This document shows, in pieces, positions 1 through 9,387 of a stretch of 64,000 nt of DNA. Made by a program: the position numbers and the translations under genes. Within the stretch, counting starts at the first letter, position 1, and every line of letters starts with the position of its first letter. Below the pieces are notes generated by a model. The model worked only from the letters and a program-made list of their open reading frames with translations, made no database searches and was not told the origin of the DNA. Source of the DNA: Sulfurovum sp. TSL6 (GTDB taxonomy: Bacteria; Campylobacterota; Campylobacteria; Campylobacterales; Sulfurovaceae); the NCBI RefSeq assembly GCF_019972115.1, contig NZ_BPFJ01000002.1:124001-188000 (forward strand), in the 5' to 3' direction.

Positions 1-646
1 GTATACGTTTTATATCCTTTGCTTTAATACTATTTGCAATTTCAAAAAGATTCTTTTTTAGAAGTTTTTTATGGATATATGCAGTTTGATCTTCTTTCGT
101 TGCATTTTTAAGTTCGATCACTTCCCATATACGAGATTGAAAATGTTCTTTAGCTATCAGATCTTCATCTTCTGTTTTATGTAAAGAAACCACAAATTTA
201 ACTGCACGGCTATCAGAAAGCAGCCGAATCTTTTCCATCATTTCAGGGCTATACATTTGCGCTTCATCCAGTAAAATAATGATCTCTCTTTTACCTCTAA
301 GGTTTTTACAGAAATCAACCAAGGCTGCAAAATTCACTTCCGTGTTGCTGGGCAGATCTTTTTTTGTTAAAACTTTGAATAATTTATGAAAAAACTCTTT
401 TTCATTGATCGCAGGAGTGTCAAAGTAGTGAATCTCTTTTTGGTGTTTCAGTTTTTCCTGGACACGAGTGAGTAAAATACTTTTCCCCGTACCAGGTCTT
501 CCAAAAAGTAAGATCATCTTCAGTGGCTTATTCATGCTATGCTGTAGTTGTTGAAAAGCCGTTACTGAAGAATCTAGATCAATGTAATCGTCAATATCTA
601 CCGAATCAACGAATACATTTTTAGCAGCTTCATATCTACTTTTCAT
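1..646 (-). CDS. ExeA/MshM-type AAA ATPase of the pilus operon (3' end outside window)
   Basis: Partial gene running off the left edge; the ATG at 646-644 overlaps the end of the secretin gene by 11 bases. A P-loop GRPGTGKS lies at residues 49-56 and a Walker B LLDEAQ with D127-E128, as in the GspA/ExeA/MshM family of AAA ATPases, which help secretins or pilus machines assemble at the envelope. Position directly after an MshL-like secretin favours MshM. The C-terminal part is missing because the window ends, not because the gene is broken. Family call firm; the exact MSHA role is inferred from context. Confidence 0.8.
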   Translation of the reverse strand, partial: MKSRYEAAKNVFVDSVDIDDYIDLDSSVTAFQQLQHSMNKPLKMILLFGRPGTGKSILLTRVQEKLKHQKEIHYFDTPAINEKEFFHKLFKVLTKKDLPSNTEVNFAALVDFCKNLRGKREIIILLDEAQMYSPEMMEKIRLLSDSRAVKFVVSLHKTEDEDLIAKEHFQSRIWEVIELKNATKEDQTAYIHKKLLKKNLFEIANSIKAKDIKRI

Positions 647-2216
647 TTAACTTTGAATATCCCAAATCTTTTAATGTAACAGACTTAGAATTTTTAACAA
701 TATGTGGTGTAATAATAAATACCAACTCTTCTACTGTATTAATTTTCTCTTGACGTTTAAACAAAGCACCTAGCCCTGGAATATCCCCTAACAATGGTAT
801 ATGATTATCTTTAAATCCTGTTTGACTCGATATGAGTCCTCCAAGTATAGCATGCTCTCCATCTTTGACCTTGATCACAGAAGCGATCTGTTGTTTAACT
901 AAATCCGGCGGGATTGTTCTTGCACCGGCACCTGTTGTAACTGTATCTACCGTATCTGAGATAGATGGGTTGATCTTTAGGGTGATCATGCCGTTACTAT
1001 CAATTTCAGGTGTAATATCCAGTAAAACTCCAGCAAAGACAGAATCAACAATCTCGCCTTCTGCTGCAACAGCTCCACCACCGCTGCTCGCTGTACTCGA
1101 AGACTTTATTTTATAGAAGAGCTCTTGACCCACGCTGATCAGTGCTGGCTGATTGTTGAGTGCCATCACACGAGGACTCGATACAGATTTAACATCTCCC
1201 TGTGTTGATAAGAATTTTACAACTTCACTTACATCCGTACTTCCTGTAAGACTTAAGATCTTTGAAGTACTTGGGGCAATCCCAAGTGCATCAGGCGTAA
1301 ATTCGGTGATACCGGTCTCCGTGTCCCACGTATAACCATTCACGTTTTTTTGCGCTGAGAGCAATGAGTTCACTGTAAGGTTCTGCAGACTGTAAAGTTG
1401 AGACCAGTCAACGCCTGTTGTGGTACTGTCATCAAAAGATACACTGAGAATACGTATATCGATCAACACTTGTGATTTGATCTGTTTTGTAAGTTCATGC
1501 ACATATCTGGCTACCCTGTTGATCTGTCTATCAGTACCTGTCACTGTCACCATCCCAGCTTCAGGATTCACTATAGGGGCTAGAGGGTTGTATTCCCATA
1601 CCTTACCATCCGGTCCTGTCCATGTCTTACCTGATCTTGTATAATGTGTACTTCCATCAGCTGCACCGATCAATATACGCTGTATCTCTGCTTCAACTGT
1701 CTTCCAAAACTGGAACTCATCCGTACTTTCTATCTCTATACCTGTTTTAGACGATGATTGATTATCACCTCCACCACCTGTACCACTGGTAGAATCTTCA
1801 GTACCAGCGATCGTTACATTAGAAGTACTGACTCCCTTTCTATGTCCGGAGATATAATGGATTCGGAATGTACGTGTGATCAAGTATGATATCGTAAGCT
1901 TGTTTCCTTTTAATGTATAGTTTAAATCATTATCTTTGAGGACCGTATTTAAAAAACCTTTTAAGGTACTGTTTTTTAACTTTACATAATAAAGGTTTTT
2001 ATTCATACGCAATTTTGCAGCATCATCTTTGACGACCACACTCAATCCACACGTATCGGCAAGATTATCGATCACATCCCCGATCGTCAATTTACTGTCA
2101 ATAGTCACACTAAATAACTTTGTAGAACAGCTTCCTGCTGAGAGATTATGTGTAAACCCTAACAGCATAGCAAATACTATAAGAAACTTAACCCCTGATG
2201 TTTGTACTTTTTTCAT
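636..2216 (-). CDS. mshL: MshL-like pilus secretin
   Basis: 526 residues with a cleavable N-terminal signal peptide (MKKVQTS then a hydrophobic run ending near SAGS). The N-terminal part resembles secretin N0/STN domains, a Ser/Gly-rich low-complexity linker lies near residues 140-155, and the C-terminal half is the secretin beta-barrel domain, including VSSPRVMALNNQPALISVG and a GGLI segment near the end. Secretins form the outer-membrane ring through which a pilus or pseudopilus passes. The order PilMN-PilO-PilP-secretin-ExeA ATPase matches MSHA-type type IV pilus loci. A type II secretion secretin is the alternative; the TRTF..HY segment near residue 115 favours MshL. Confidence 0.88.
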   Translation of the reverse strand: MKKVQTSGVKFLIVFAMLLGFTHNLSAGSCSTKLFSVTIDSKLTIGDVIDNLADTCGLSVVVKDDAAKLRMNKNLYYVKLKNSTLKGFLNTVLKDNDLNYTLKGNKLTISYLITRTFRIHYISGHRKGVSTSNVTIAGTEDSTSGTGGGGDNQSSSKTGIEIESTDEFQFWKTVEAEIQRILIGAADGSTHYTRSGKTWTGPDGKVWEYNPLAPIVNPEAGMVTVTGTDRQINRVARYVHELTKQIKSQVLIDIRILSVSFDDSTTTGVDWSQLYSLQNLTVNSLLSAQKNVNGYTWDTETGITEFTPDALGIAPSTSKILSLTGSTDVSEVVKFLSTQGDVKSVSSPRVMALNNQPALISVGQELFYKIKSSSTASSGGGAVAAEGEIVDSVFAGVLLDITPEIDSNGMITLKINPSISDTVDTVTTGAGARTIPPDLVKQQIASVIKVKDGEHAILGGLISSQTGFKDNHIPLLGDIPGLGALFKRQEKINTVEELVFIITPHIVKNSKSVTLKDLGYSKLNEK

Positions 2217-2221
2217 TTCTC

Positions 2222-2626
2222 TTACCTTTCTTCTAACTTAATGAAATTATCTCTCTTTTCATGTAGAAATAATTTCTTAATGTGATTTCCATTTCTAAGT
2301 ACCACACCGCTTTTACCTATAAATTTCAATGTATACCCCATGATAGTATCATTTAGATTGTACCATGAATCGTTAAGGTAAGCTTTTCCATTTACTATAG
2401 CATGTAGTGCTAACTTCTCTTCTTCTTTGACAGGTGTACTAAAGGTTGTACCATTACTCTCTGCTTCCAATCGTACAAAAGGACTTACAGTCGTATCAAG
2501 CGTTTCTAGTTCTACACCTTCTCTTTTTTCATGTATACTCATAACCATTTGTTGTATTTGTTCCACAGATAAATCTGCATTCAAAAATACTGTGAATGGT
2601 AATAGTAATAAAAGTATCTTTTTCAT
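2222..2626 (-). CDS. Small periplasmic pilus assembly protein (PilP/MshK-like)
   Basis: 134 residues from the chosen start. The ATG at 2626-2624 overlaps the upstream stop as TAATG, which argues for translational coupling and against a longer form beginning 18 bases earlier. It begins with a signal peptide (MKKILLLLLPFTVFLNA), and a small beta-rich region follows (NGKAYLNDSWYNLNDTI, then KFIGKSGVVLRNG). That pattern resembles MshK/PilP/GspC-HR proteins, which link the inner-membrane platform to the secretin. Identification rests on position, size and the pattern of a short SH3-like domain; sequence identity to named families cannot be confirmed by eye. Confidence 0.6.
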   Translation of the reverse strand: MKKILLLLLPFTVFLNADLSVEQIQQMVMSIHEKREGVELETLDTTVSPFVRLEAESNGTTFSTPVKEEEKLALHAIVNGKAYLNDSWYNLNDTIMGYTLKFIGKSGVVLRNGNHIKKLFLHEKRDNFIKLEER

Positions 2627-3282
2627 TAGTGATTTATCCCCCATACTGAGATTTGAATGTTCGCTATGACATTTGATGAATTAGTATCTGAAGTAAAGTC
2701 AGTTTGAAAGATATCTGTCACCAGAACATTTTGTTCAAGTTCATTCATGAACTTGACAATATTCTTATATTTACCTTTACATCCTAGACCTATCTCTAAC
2801 ACATGACCAAAATTCCCTTTGTGTTCATCTACATATTTATTGGTGATATATTGTAGGTCTACATTTTGTACTTCTGCTTTACTCGTAATAGAATTTAAGA
2901 AGTTCGACCAACTCTTTTTGTTAAATAGCATATCAGAAAGTTTTTCGAGATTTGAGTCTATGAATTTGATCTTGTTTGTAGTATTAACAATCTCTTTCTT
3001 CTTATCCACAATATCCTTATCAAACTTTTTAACATAATATTCTCGATCTCCTCCCACGGTAATGGAGTTGAGATAGATGTTATTATCCTTGATACTTTTT
3101 TGTATACTTTTTTTACTTCGTTCACTTTTTTTATACATATCTTCTGTATAAGGCAAGAGAAGTTCATAACCAAGGTATGCAATAACAGCTGCCAATCCTA
3201 AGATCAATACCCATTTTTCACTCTCTTTTTTAGGAGCAAAATAGATATCCAGTGCTTCTAATTTATCTTCTAAAAATTTCAT
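2626..3282 (-). CDS. PilO/MshJ-like inner-membrane pilus assembly protein
   Basis: 218 residues. A short cytoplasmic N-terminus is followed by one membrane segment (about residues 24-42, VLILGLAAVIAYLGYELLL), then a charged coiled-coil-prone stretch, then a periplasmic domain. This is the architecture of PilO/GspM/MshJ, which pair with PilN/GspL to form the alignment complex of type IV pili and type II secretion systems. It overlaps the upstream PilMN-like gene by 4 bases (ATGA) and the downstream gene by 1 base, so the operon is tightly coupled. Assigned by architecture and context. Confidence 0.7.
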   Translation of the reverse strand: MKFLEDKLEALDIYFAPKKESEKWVLILGLAAVIAYLGYELLLPYTEDMYKKSERSKKSIQKSIKDNNIYLNSITVGGDREYYVKKFDKDIVDKKKEIVNTTNKIKFIDSNLEKLSDMLFNKKSWSNFLNSITSKAEVQNVDLQYITNKYVDEHKGNFGHVLEIGLGCKGKYKNIVKFMNELEQNVLVTDIFQTDFTSDTNSSNVIANIQISVWGINH

Positions 3283-4811
3283 TTCAATTCCACCTTTAAC
3301 AGACCTTTATAGTAGCTACTCGCTGGGTCTTTTTGGATTCTTTCAATATCTATTCCGATAATTTCATCAAAATGTGTTTCTGACATATATTTGATCACTT
3401 CTGTAAACTTTCTGTCATCTGAACTCACCAAAGACAGCCACACGGTATCATTTTCACTTTTAAGCTGATCTACATTTACTTCAAACTGATCAAGTTCTTT
3501 AGCCAATGTATGGAACATACCAGACTTAAGCCGATAATTCACTTTTTTATCATAAATAGAAGTGAGTGTTTTAGTCTTTCCACTATAAGTATCAGTTAAT
3601 ACTTTGATCTTGTCATCCAATACTTTGATCTGGCTTTTCTTCTCACTCAGAATTTTTTTATACTTATTCGATTCAGCTGTGAGTTTATTATTTTCAATCG
3701 TTAATGCATATATTTTTGCATCGTTCACATAAGAGCCTACCAGGTACACCAAAGGATATGCCAGACTCAGAGTAATAGCAGCAGCGGTTGAAATAATGAA
3801 CTGACCACTTGCTCTGTTAACGAAGGATGGTGGCCTTGGGTATGTAGTTAAATTGACTAAAGAAGACTCGTCTTCCATATAATCAAATGAACTTAAAAGC
3901 ATCAAATATTGTAATTGATCCGTATACCACTCTTCACTTGTTACATTATAGTTGAAATTAAAATCTGATGAGTGCAAGCCTAAATAGTTCTGACTATAAT
4001 CATCTAACCCTATTATAGGACCTTTTTCACTTCCAATAAACATTTGATCAATACTGTCTAACTCAAATGCTCTCTTTACATAAATAATAATGTCATTTAT
4101 TGTGATAAAAACTTCAGCAAAAATTTTCATAAAGTTCTGTTGATAGTCACTATTTGTTGTCTTAAGACCTTCTGATTCTAGGACTGTATAAAACTCTTTT
4201 TCATCAACTTTTTCACCTATCGACTCACAGTATTTATCATAAATCTGCTCTAAAGAAAACTCTATTGATTTAGAATAAAGATATTGACCATTATTATAAA
4301 CTGTCACAAAAGCATCATTTTGCGTGAAGTAAACAAAACAATGTGCTTGATTATCTTGTAGTATTTCTTTTTTATAAAGTGATTTATAAAGCAATGGTGC
4401 AGGAACGATCAGGTCTATATATTTCGTTTCTTCTTTTAGAGGGAGATAAATCTCATCAAGAGACTCCGGTTCAGCAACAAAGATATGAAATTCTCTCTCT
4501 TCTCCTGAAGTTTCAACTTCAATTGAAGAGATAGTATAACTAGTAGCCTGATCCAGGCCTAATTCTTCATACGCTTTGATATCGAGAATATCACCAATAT
4601 CTTCTTCGGGAATATTTCTACTTATATGTACTGTTGTAGAAATGATATCTTTATTATTCACATAAGATGTAATAAAGTTTGAAGTATTGTAGGTGAGCTT
4701 ATCTAAAGGTTTAAATAAATCATTTTTAAATGCATAACTTTTGCCTGTGTATGCATTAAGCGTAACAATATTTTTTACAGGTGATTCTGACGAACTTTTT
4801 TTCAAAAACAT
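3279..4811 (-). CDS. PilM-PilN fused (GspL/MshI-like) pilus assembly protein
   Basis: 510 residues. The first ~330 look like the actin-like cytoplasmic PilM/GspL fold (start NIVTLNAYTGKSYAF, central IIIYVKRAFELDSIDQMFIGS). A single membrane span follows (FIISTAAAITLSLAYPLVYLVG, about 333-354), then a Lys/Glu-rich coiled coil and a small periplasmic ferredoxin-like domain as in PilN. PilM and PilN are usually separate in type IV pili, whereas GspL joins them; this protein has the joined form. It is the first gene of the operon, with a strong purine-rich Shine-Dalgarno (GGAAGGAAG) upstream. Expected role: recruiting the assembly ATPase to the inner-membrane platform. Confidence 0.68.
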   Translation of the reverse strand: MFLKKSSSESPVKNIVTLNAYTGKSYAFKNDLFKPLDKLTYNTSNFITSYVNNKDIISTTVHISRNIPEEDIGDILDIKAYEELGLDQATSYTISSIEVETSGEEREFHIFVAEPESLDEIYLPLKEETKYIDLIVPAPLLYKSLYKKEILQDNQAHCFVYFTQNDAFVTVYNNGQYLYSKSIEFSLEQIYDKYCESIGEKVDEKEFYTVLESEGLKTTNSDYQQNFMKIFAEVFITINDIIIYVKRAFELDSIDQMFIGSEKGPIIGLDDYSQNYLGLHSSDFNFNYNVTSEEWYTDQLQYLMLLSSFDYMEDESSLVNLTTYPRPPSFVNRASGQFIISTAAAITLSLAYPLVYLVGSYVNDAKIYALTIENNKLTAESNKYKKILSEKKSQIKVLDDKIKVLTDTYSGKTKTLTSIYDKKVNYRLKSGMFHTLAKELDQFEVNVDQLKSENDTVWLSLVSSDDRKFTEVIKYMSETHFDEIIGIDIERIQKDPASSYYKGLLKVELK

Positions 4812-4836
4812 TTTAAACTTCCTTCCTTGTTGAACA

Positions 4837-4842
4837 ATTATA
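4837..4842 (-). promoter_or_regulatory. -10 box of the pilus operon
   Basis: On the minus strand a TATAAT lies about 25 bases before the ATG of the PilMN-like gene, leaving room for its GGAAGG Shine-Dalgarno. No good -35 is visible, as is usual in this phylum. A short palindrome TTACA-AAA-TGTAA at 4866-4878 lies about 24 bases upstream of the box and could be an operator. Confidence 0.55.
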
Positions 4843-4996
4843 TATGTTATAATATTAAAACAATCTTACAAAATGTAAAACTTTCTAAAAATATAACTTT
4901 TTTTAATTACTGATCTTTACTTTAATAGAAAGTACCTGTGTATAGGCTATTTATACTGCTTGTAAAAATGATTCTTTCTCAAATTCACATTAGATT

Positions 4997-5905
4997 TTAA
5001 ATGATATAGCCAAACTCTTCTAAACCATCTTTATTTTTACTCCACCCTTTTTTAACAGATACATGAAGATCTAAAAATATTTTTTTACCAGAAAACAGTT
5101 CCATCTGTTCACGTGCAAGTTTTCCTACACGCTTGATCCCTACACCTTTTTGACCTACGATCATACCTTTTTGTGTCTCTTTTTCAACCACGATAGTTGC
5201 ATATACTTTATCCATTGTGTCACCCTCTTCTATCTTTTCTATAGTGACATCACTCTCATAAGGTATTTCATCACTTAGGTTCTCAAAAATAGACTCACGA
5301 ATAAGTTCTTTATAGATATCCCGTATATGTTCTGTAGTTAGGATCTCAGGGTCATATAGGAAAGGAGAGCTTGGTAAATGCTTACATATCTCATCAAGCA
5401 GTTGTTTTTTACCTACTTTCTTATTGACAGAAAAAGGAATGATCGCTTCAAAATATTCTTGATATTTCTGATACTCTCCCAACTTGGCCAAGATATCACC
5501 CTGCTTTACATGATCGATCTTAGTAAGAACAACCATGTGCTTTACACCTTTGGCTTGAGCAAGTTTTAAAAACTTTTCATATTCTGTAAGCTTGTCCGTA
5601 ACAGGTGCAAGGAAAATAATAAGATCACTGTCTCCCATAGCTTTAAGTGCTTCATCTAACATGAATTGATTCAATAGTCTTTCTTTTTCATGAATACCTG
5701 GTGTATCCACAAAAATGATCTGGGCATCCCCGTGCATGACAATAATATTCATACGTTTACGTGTTGCTTGTGCTTTCTTTGAAACCATGGCAAGCTTTTC
5801 ACCGACTATATGATTGAGTAATGTGCTTTTTCCTGCATTAGGTCTTCCCACTACTGCAACAAACCCCGCTTTTGTATCTACTTCTTCATTTTCATGATCA
5901 AACAT
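4997..5905 (-). CDS. era: GTPase Era
   Basis: 302 residues, normal for Era. G1 is GRPNAGKST near residue 21, G3 is DTPG, and G4 is TKID. A C-terminal KH domain contains the GQKGVGIKRVG loop. Era binds the 3' end of 16S rRNA and acts in 30S subunit assembly and cell-cycle control. It is the last gene of a co-directional rplI-hslV-hslU-era run, an order also known in Campylobacter (recalled). A 124-base gap separates it from hslU, so it may also have its own promoter. Confidence 0.97.
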   Translation of the reverse strand: MFDHENEEVDTKAGFVAVVGRPNAGKSTLLNHIVGEKLAMVSKKAQATRKRMNIIVMHGDAQIIFVDTPGIHEKERLLNQFMLDEALKAMGDSDLIIFLAPVTDKLTEYEKFLKLAQAKGVKHMVVLTKIDHVKQGDILAKLGEYQKYQEYFEAIIPFSVNKKVGKKQLLDEICKHLPSSPFLYDPEILTTEHIRDIYKELIRESIFENLSDEIPYESDVTIEKIEEGDTMDKVYATIVVEKETQKGMIVGQKGVGIKRVGKLAREQMELFSGKKIFLDLHVSVKKGWSKNKDGLEEFGYII

Positions 5906-6029
5906 TTCTTTTTCCTTTTAAGTGACCCGTTACTTACGCCTACTTCTAAAATCATCGCAGTAGAATGCTTAAGCAAGACATTGTGCCATCATCATAATTG
6001 GAGCTTTGCTCTAATTAAATCCTATTTAT

Positions 6030-7358
6030 CTATAATATATAACGGGTTGCATCTTCATCTTCAACCACTTTGCTTATCTTCTCTTCCACCAATACTTTAT
6101 CGACATGGATCGTTTCACCCTTGTGTTCATCTGCAGAGAAACTGATCTCTTCCAATATCTTTTCCATCACTGTATGTAAACGTCTAGCACCTATATCTTC
6201 AGTCTTTTCATTTGCAAGCAGTGAATAGTGTGCAATAGCTCTAAGTGCTTCCTCATCAAAGATCAATTCCACACCTTCAACCTTCATCAATGCTTCATAC
6301 TGTTTAATGAGTGCGTTTTTTGGTTCAGTCAGGATACGATATAAAGTCTCTTCATCTAAGCTGTTAAGTTCCACACGGAGAGGAAATCGTCCTTGAAGTT
6401 CTGGCATAAGATCACTGGGTTTACTCACATGAAATGCACCTGCAGCAATAAATAAAATATGGTCTGTATTGACCATACCCAACTTTGTATTCACAGCTGA
6501 ACCTTCCACAATAGGGAGCAGATCTCTTTGCACACCCTCTTTACTAGGGTCTTGTCTACTTTGCGAGTTGGAAGCTACAGCTACTTTATCTATCTCATCG
6601 AGAAATACAATACCGCCCTTTTCTACCTTTTCAAGTGCAAGAGATTTAAGATCCTCTTCATCAAGAAGTTTCTCACTTGCTTCAGACTCTAATATCTTCT
6701 TAGCATCTTTAACGCTAACCTCTTTCTCAGGACCTTTCTTACCCATACCGCCTAAGACTTTTACAATAGACTCTTGTACCTGTATCATCTGTGGGGGGAG
6801 TCCCTCTTCTGGCATTGCAGGCTTGTTTGGTACTTCAACCTTAATTTTTAGATGATCCAGTTCACCTTTGGCATATTTCTCCTGCATACGGGCAAAAGAG
6901 GCATCATACTCTGCTTTTTTTTGTTCACTGGCCCCTGCAGGAAGTGGAGGAAGCAGTTTTTCTATGATCTTATTTTCAATGTAATTTTCTATCTTCTCTT
7001 TATTTTTCTCATTTTCACTCTCACGTACCAGGCTCAAAGAGGTTGCTGCCAGATCACGTATCATCGACTCGACATCTCGTCCGACAAATCCTACTTCAGT
7101 ATATTTACTGGCTTCAACTTTGATGAATGGAAGGTTCATCATTTTTGCCAAACGTCTGGCGATCTCTGTTTTACCAACGCCTGTACTACCTATCATCAAT
7201 ATATTTTTTGGTGTGACATCCTGCTGCATCTCTGGACTGAGCTGCATACGTCTATAACGGTTTCTAAGTGCTACAGCAATCGTCTTTTTTGCTTCATTCT
7301 GTCCTATGACATATTTATCAAGGTAAGTGACTATTTCTTTAGGTGTTAAATTATCCAC
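6030..7358 (-). CDS. hslU: HslU, ATPase subunit of the HslUV protease
   Basis: 442 residues, the usual length. A P-loop GSTGVGKTEIARRLA lies near residue 57 and Walker B is VFLDEIDK; an intermediate domain and the AAA+ C-terminal part with GARRLHTVME follow, ending in the hydrophobic tail ATRYIL that docks into HslV. It unfolds substrates for the HslV peptidase in the cytoplasm. The start is a GTG preceded by AAGGA; only 9 bases separate it from the hslV stop, so the two are co-translated. Confidence 0.97.
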   Translation of the reverse strand: MDNLTPKEIVTYLDKYVIGQNEAKKTIAVALRNRYRRMQLSPEMQQDVTPKNILMIGSTGVGKTEIARRLAKMMNLPFIKVEASKYTEVGFVGRDVESMIRDLAATSLSLVRESENEKNKEKIENYIENKIIEKLLPPLPAGASEQKKAEYDASFARMQEKYAKGELDHLKIKVEVPNKPAMPEEGLPPQMIQVQESIVKVLGGMGKKGPEKEVSVKDAKKILESEASEKLLDEEDLKSLALEKVEKGGIVFLDEIDKVAVASNSQSRQDPSKEGVQRDLLPIVEGSAVNTKLGMVNTDHILFIAAGAFHVSKPSDLMPELQGRFPLRVELNSLDEETLYRILTEPKNALIKQYEALMKVEGVELIFDEEALRAIAHYSLLANEKTEDIGARRLHTVMEKILEEISFSADEHKGETIHVDKVLVEEKISKVVEDEDATRYIL

Positions 7359-7367
7359 TACACTTCC

Positions 7368-7898
7368 TTACAATTCTAATATTTTAATGTTTTTATTTGT
7401 ATAGATACAAAGTTCACCGGCAACTTCAAGTGACTCTTGTACCAATGCTCTTGGATCAAGATCTGTATGTTTGTCCAAAGCACGCGCTGCTGAGATGGCA
7501 TAATTACCACCAGATCCTATCGCTGCTATTTTTCCATCTTCTGGTTCTACAACATCCCCAGTACCAGAAAGTATAAAGATATGCTCCTGGTTCAGTACGA
7601 TCATCATCGCTTCAAGCTGACGCAAATGTTTATCTTTTCTCCACATTTTGGAAAAACCTATGACCGACTTAAAAAGATCGCCTCTCTTTTCAGCCAGTAT
7701 TCCTTCGAACATATCAAACAGGTTAAATGCATCTGCCGTACTTCCGGCAAATCCTGCCAATATTTTTCCTTCATGCAGTGTACGTATCTTTGTTGCATTT
7801 CCTTTGAGTACCGTATCCCCAAACGTCACTTGGCCATCACCGCCTATTACTGCCTTTCCGTCACGTTTATAACCCAGTATCGTAGTTGCATCAAACAT
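7368..7898 (-). CDS. hslV: HslV, proteasome-like peptidase subunit
   Basis: 176 residues, standard size. The N-terminus reads [11 protein letters not shown]; the catalytic N-terminal threonine is therefore at position 5 and must be exposed by removing MFDA rather than only the initiator Met. Family features GGDGQVTFG and IGSGGNYA are intact. It forms the double-ring threonine peptidase capped by HslU. The gene sits between rplI (2-base gap) and hslU. The four-residue leader is, from memory, also seen in Helicobacter HslV, so the start is believable. Confidence 0.96.
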   Translation of the reverse strand: MFDATTILGYKRDGKAVIGGDGQVTFGDTVLKGNATKIRTLHEGKILAGFAGSTADAFNLFDMFEGILAEKRGDLFKSVIGFSKMWRKDKHLRQLEAMMIVLNQEHIFILSGTGDVVEPEDGKIAAIGSGGNYAISAARALDKHTDLDPRALVQESLEVAGELCIYTNKNIKILEL

Positions 7899-7900
7899 GA

Positions 7901-8344
7901 CTATACACCTACTACTTCTACTTTAAGTGTCGCATGTATACCATGTCCCAGTTTAGCATCTACTTCGTGCATCCCTGTAGACTTAAGTGCTTTTTTAAGA
8001 TTGATCTGTTTTTTATCGAGTTCTATATTGTATTGTTTTTCTATGGCTTGGGATATATCTGCATTACCCACTGAACCTTTGATACCCACAGGTGCCAAAG
8101 GTTTTTCTACTTTAATGGTTGCGGCTTCAAGTGTTATCTTTTCAGCTTCAAGTCTAGCCAACTCATCTCTAAGGTTTCTTGCCATCTCTTCTTGTTCGGC
8201 TTTCCAATTTTCTACTACTTCAGGTGTAGCCAGTTTTGCCAAACCCTTTCCTATAAGAAAATTCTGTCCGTATCCATCTTTTACTTCTTTAATTTCACCT
8301 GCTTTACCAAGTGCCTTAACATCTTTGATCAATAATACTTTCAT
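7901..8344 (-). CDS. rplI: 50S ribosomal protein L9
   Basis: 147 residues with the classic bL9 N-terminus [21 protein letters not shown], the conserved GYGQNFLI segment, a long connecting helix and the C-terminal rRNA-binding domain. It is the first gene of the rplI-hslV-hslU-era run; its promoter should lie in the 158-base gap shared with the divergent mlaA gene. Nothing unusual in sequence or length. Confidence 0.97.
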   Translation of the reverse strand: MKVLLIKDVKALGKAGEIKEVKDGYGQNFLIGKGLAKLATPEVVENWKAEQEEMARNLRDELARLEAEKITLEAATIKVEKPLAPVGIKGSVGNADISQAIEKQYNIELDKKQINLKKALKSTGMHEVDAKLGHGIHATLKVEVVGV

Positions 8345-8459
8345 TTACTTATTCCTTCTTATGCCATATGTACTTATAATTTTAACAAACTTTTACTAGA
8401 CATCTGTTAAAAGTAATATACATCTCATTCTTTAAAGTATAGCTTTAGTGTGATGATAG

Positions 8460-8465
8460 TATGAT
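8460..8465 (+). promoter_or_regulatory. -10 box of the mlaA operon
   Basis: TATGAT about 38 bases ahead of the chosen mlaA ATG, with the Shine-Dalgarno AAAGGGGGA at 8488-8496 in between. The region is shared with the divergent rplI gene. Confidence 0.45.
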
Positions 8466-8502
8466 ATATAGTATATAAAATATGTCAAAGGGGGATCTTC
8501 CG

Positions 8503-9369
8503 ATGAAGTTTTTCTACATCTTTCTCGCTATCATACTTTTTACATTTCAAGGATGTACGACAAAAGAAGCGAACCCAGAGTTCAATCACACACATATTAA
8601 AACTGATGCAATGACATCAGATCCTCTCACAATAAATACTACTGATGACCAAAAAAAAGAGAATCAAACAGAAGAATTTGAAGAAGAGTTTAATGAAGAA
8701 TTTGAAGAGGAGTTTTCAGAGCAGGAGACAAATACTGCCAGTGACCCATTAAGTGGTTATAATAGATGGATGACTTCTTTCAATGATACGTTTACACTCT
8801 ATGCATTGAACCCTATTTCTGAAGCCTATGCAACGATAGTGCCTCAACCTTTACGTTTAGGGCTATCCAATGCTGTGGATAACATACAATTTCCTATTCG
8901 TTTTGCCAACAACCTCTTGCAAGGAAAGTTCCAAAATTCTTCGGATGAACTGGGAAGATTTATTATAAACTCTACCGTGGGACTAGCCGGGCTTATCGAT
9001 GTTGCAACAAACCAGATGACAACACCGATACCTGCACATGATGAAGACTTCGGTCAAACCTTGGGGTACTATGGTATAGGATCTGGCTTCCATGTCGTTT
9101 TACCATTCATCGGACCATCCAATATAAGAGATATCGTGGGAATCACGGCAGATGCCTATCTCTCTCCACTTGTGAATGTAAGAGGATTAGAAAATTATAA
9201 AATACCTAACAATCTTGGTCAAACTATCGGTATTTATTCTGTTCATACGATCAACAAAACATCTCTACATTTAGGAGAATATGAAAATCTTAGAGAGGAT
9301 GCTGTGGATCTCTATCCATTTTTTAGAGATATCTATGAACAAAAAAGAAATGCTGATATAGCGGAATAA
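8503..9369 (+). CDS. mlaA: MlaA/VacJ outer-membrane lipoprotein
   Basis: 288 residues from the ATG at 8503, chosen because AAAGGGGGA sits just before it and because a lipoprotein signal (MKFFYIFLAIILFTFQGC) then starts at once; the ATG 21 bases earlier has no such signal. After the lipobox comes an acidic Glu-rich spacer (about residues 50-75), then the VacJ domain with DPLSGYNRWMTSFND and GQTLGYYGIGSGFHVVLP. MlaA removes misplaced phospholipid from the outer leaflet of the outer membrane and hands it to MlaC. The Glu-rich spacer is longer than in E. coli MlaA. First gene of a three-gene operon. Confidence 0.92.
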   Translation: MKFFYIFLAIILFTFQGCTTKEANPEFNHTHIKTDAMTSDPLTINTTDDQKKENQTEEFEEEFNEEFEEEFSEQETNTASDPLSGYNRWMTSFNDTFTLYALNPISEAYATIVPQPLRLGLSNAVDNIQFPIRFANNLLQGKFQNSSDELGRFIINSTVGLAGLIDVATNQMTTPIPAHDEDFGQTLGYYGIGSGFHVVLPFIGPSNIRDIVGITADAYLSPLVNVRGLENYKIPNNLGQTIGIYSVHTINKTSLHLGEYENLREDAVDLYPFFRDIYEQKRNADIAE

Positions 9370-9387
9370 ATCAAATAAGGTAAAAAT

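Noticed and set aside
832-1116. 94-codon open frame on the plus strand
   Set aside because: Antisense to the secretin domain of mshL; Ser/Thr/Pro-rich shadow.
6852-7349. 165-codon open frame on the plus strand
   Set aside because: Antisense to the hslU core including its P-loop; no supporting start signal.
7581-8399. 272-codon open frame on the plus strand
   Set aside because: Opposite the real genes hslV and rplI; Ser/Cys/Phe-rich composition typical of an antisense shadow, no Shine-Dalgarno.
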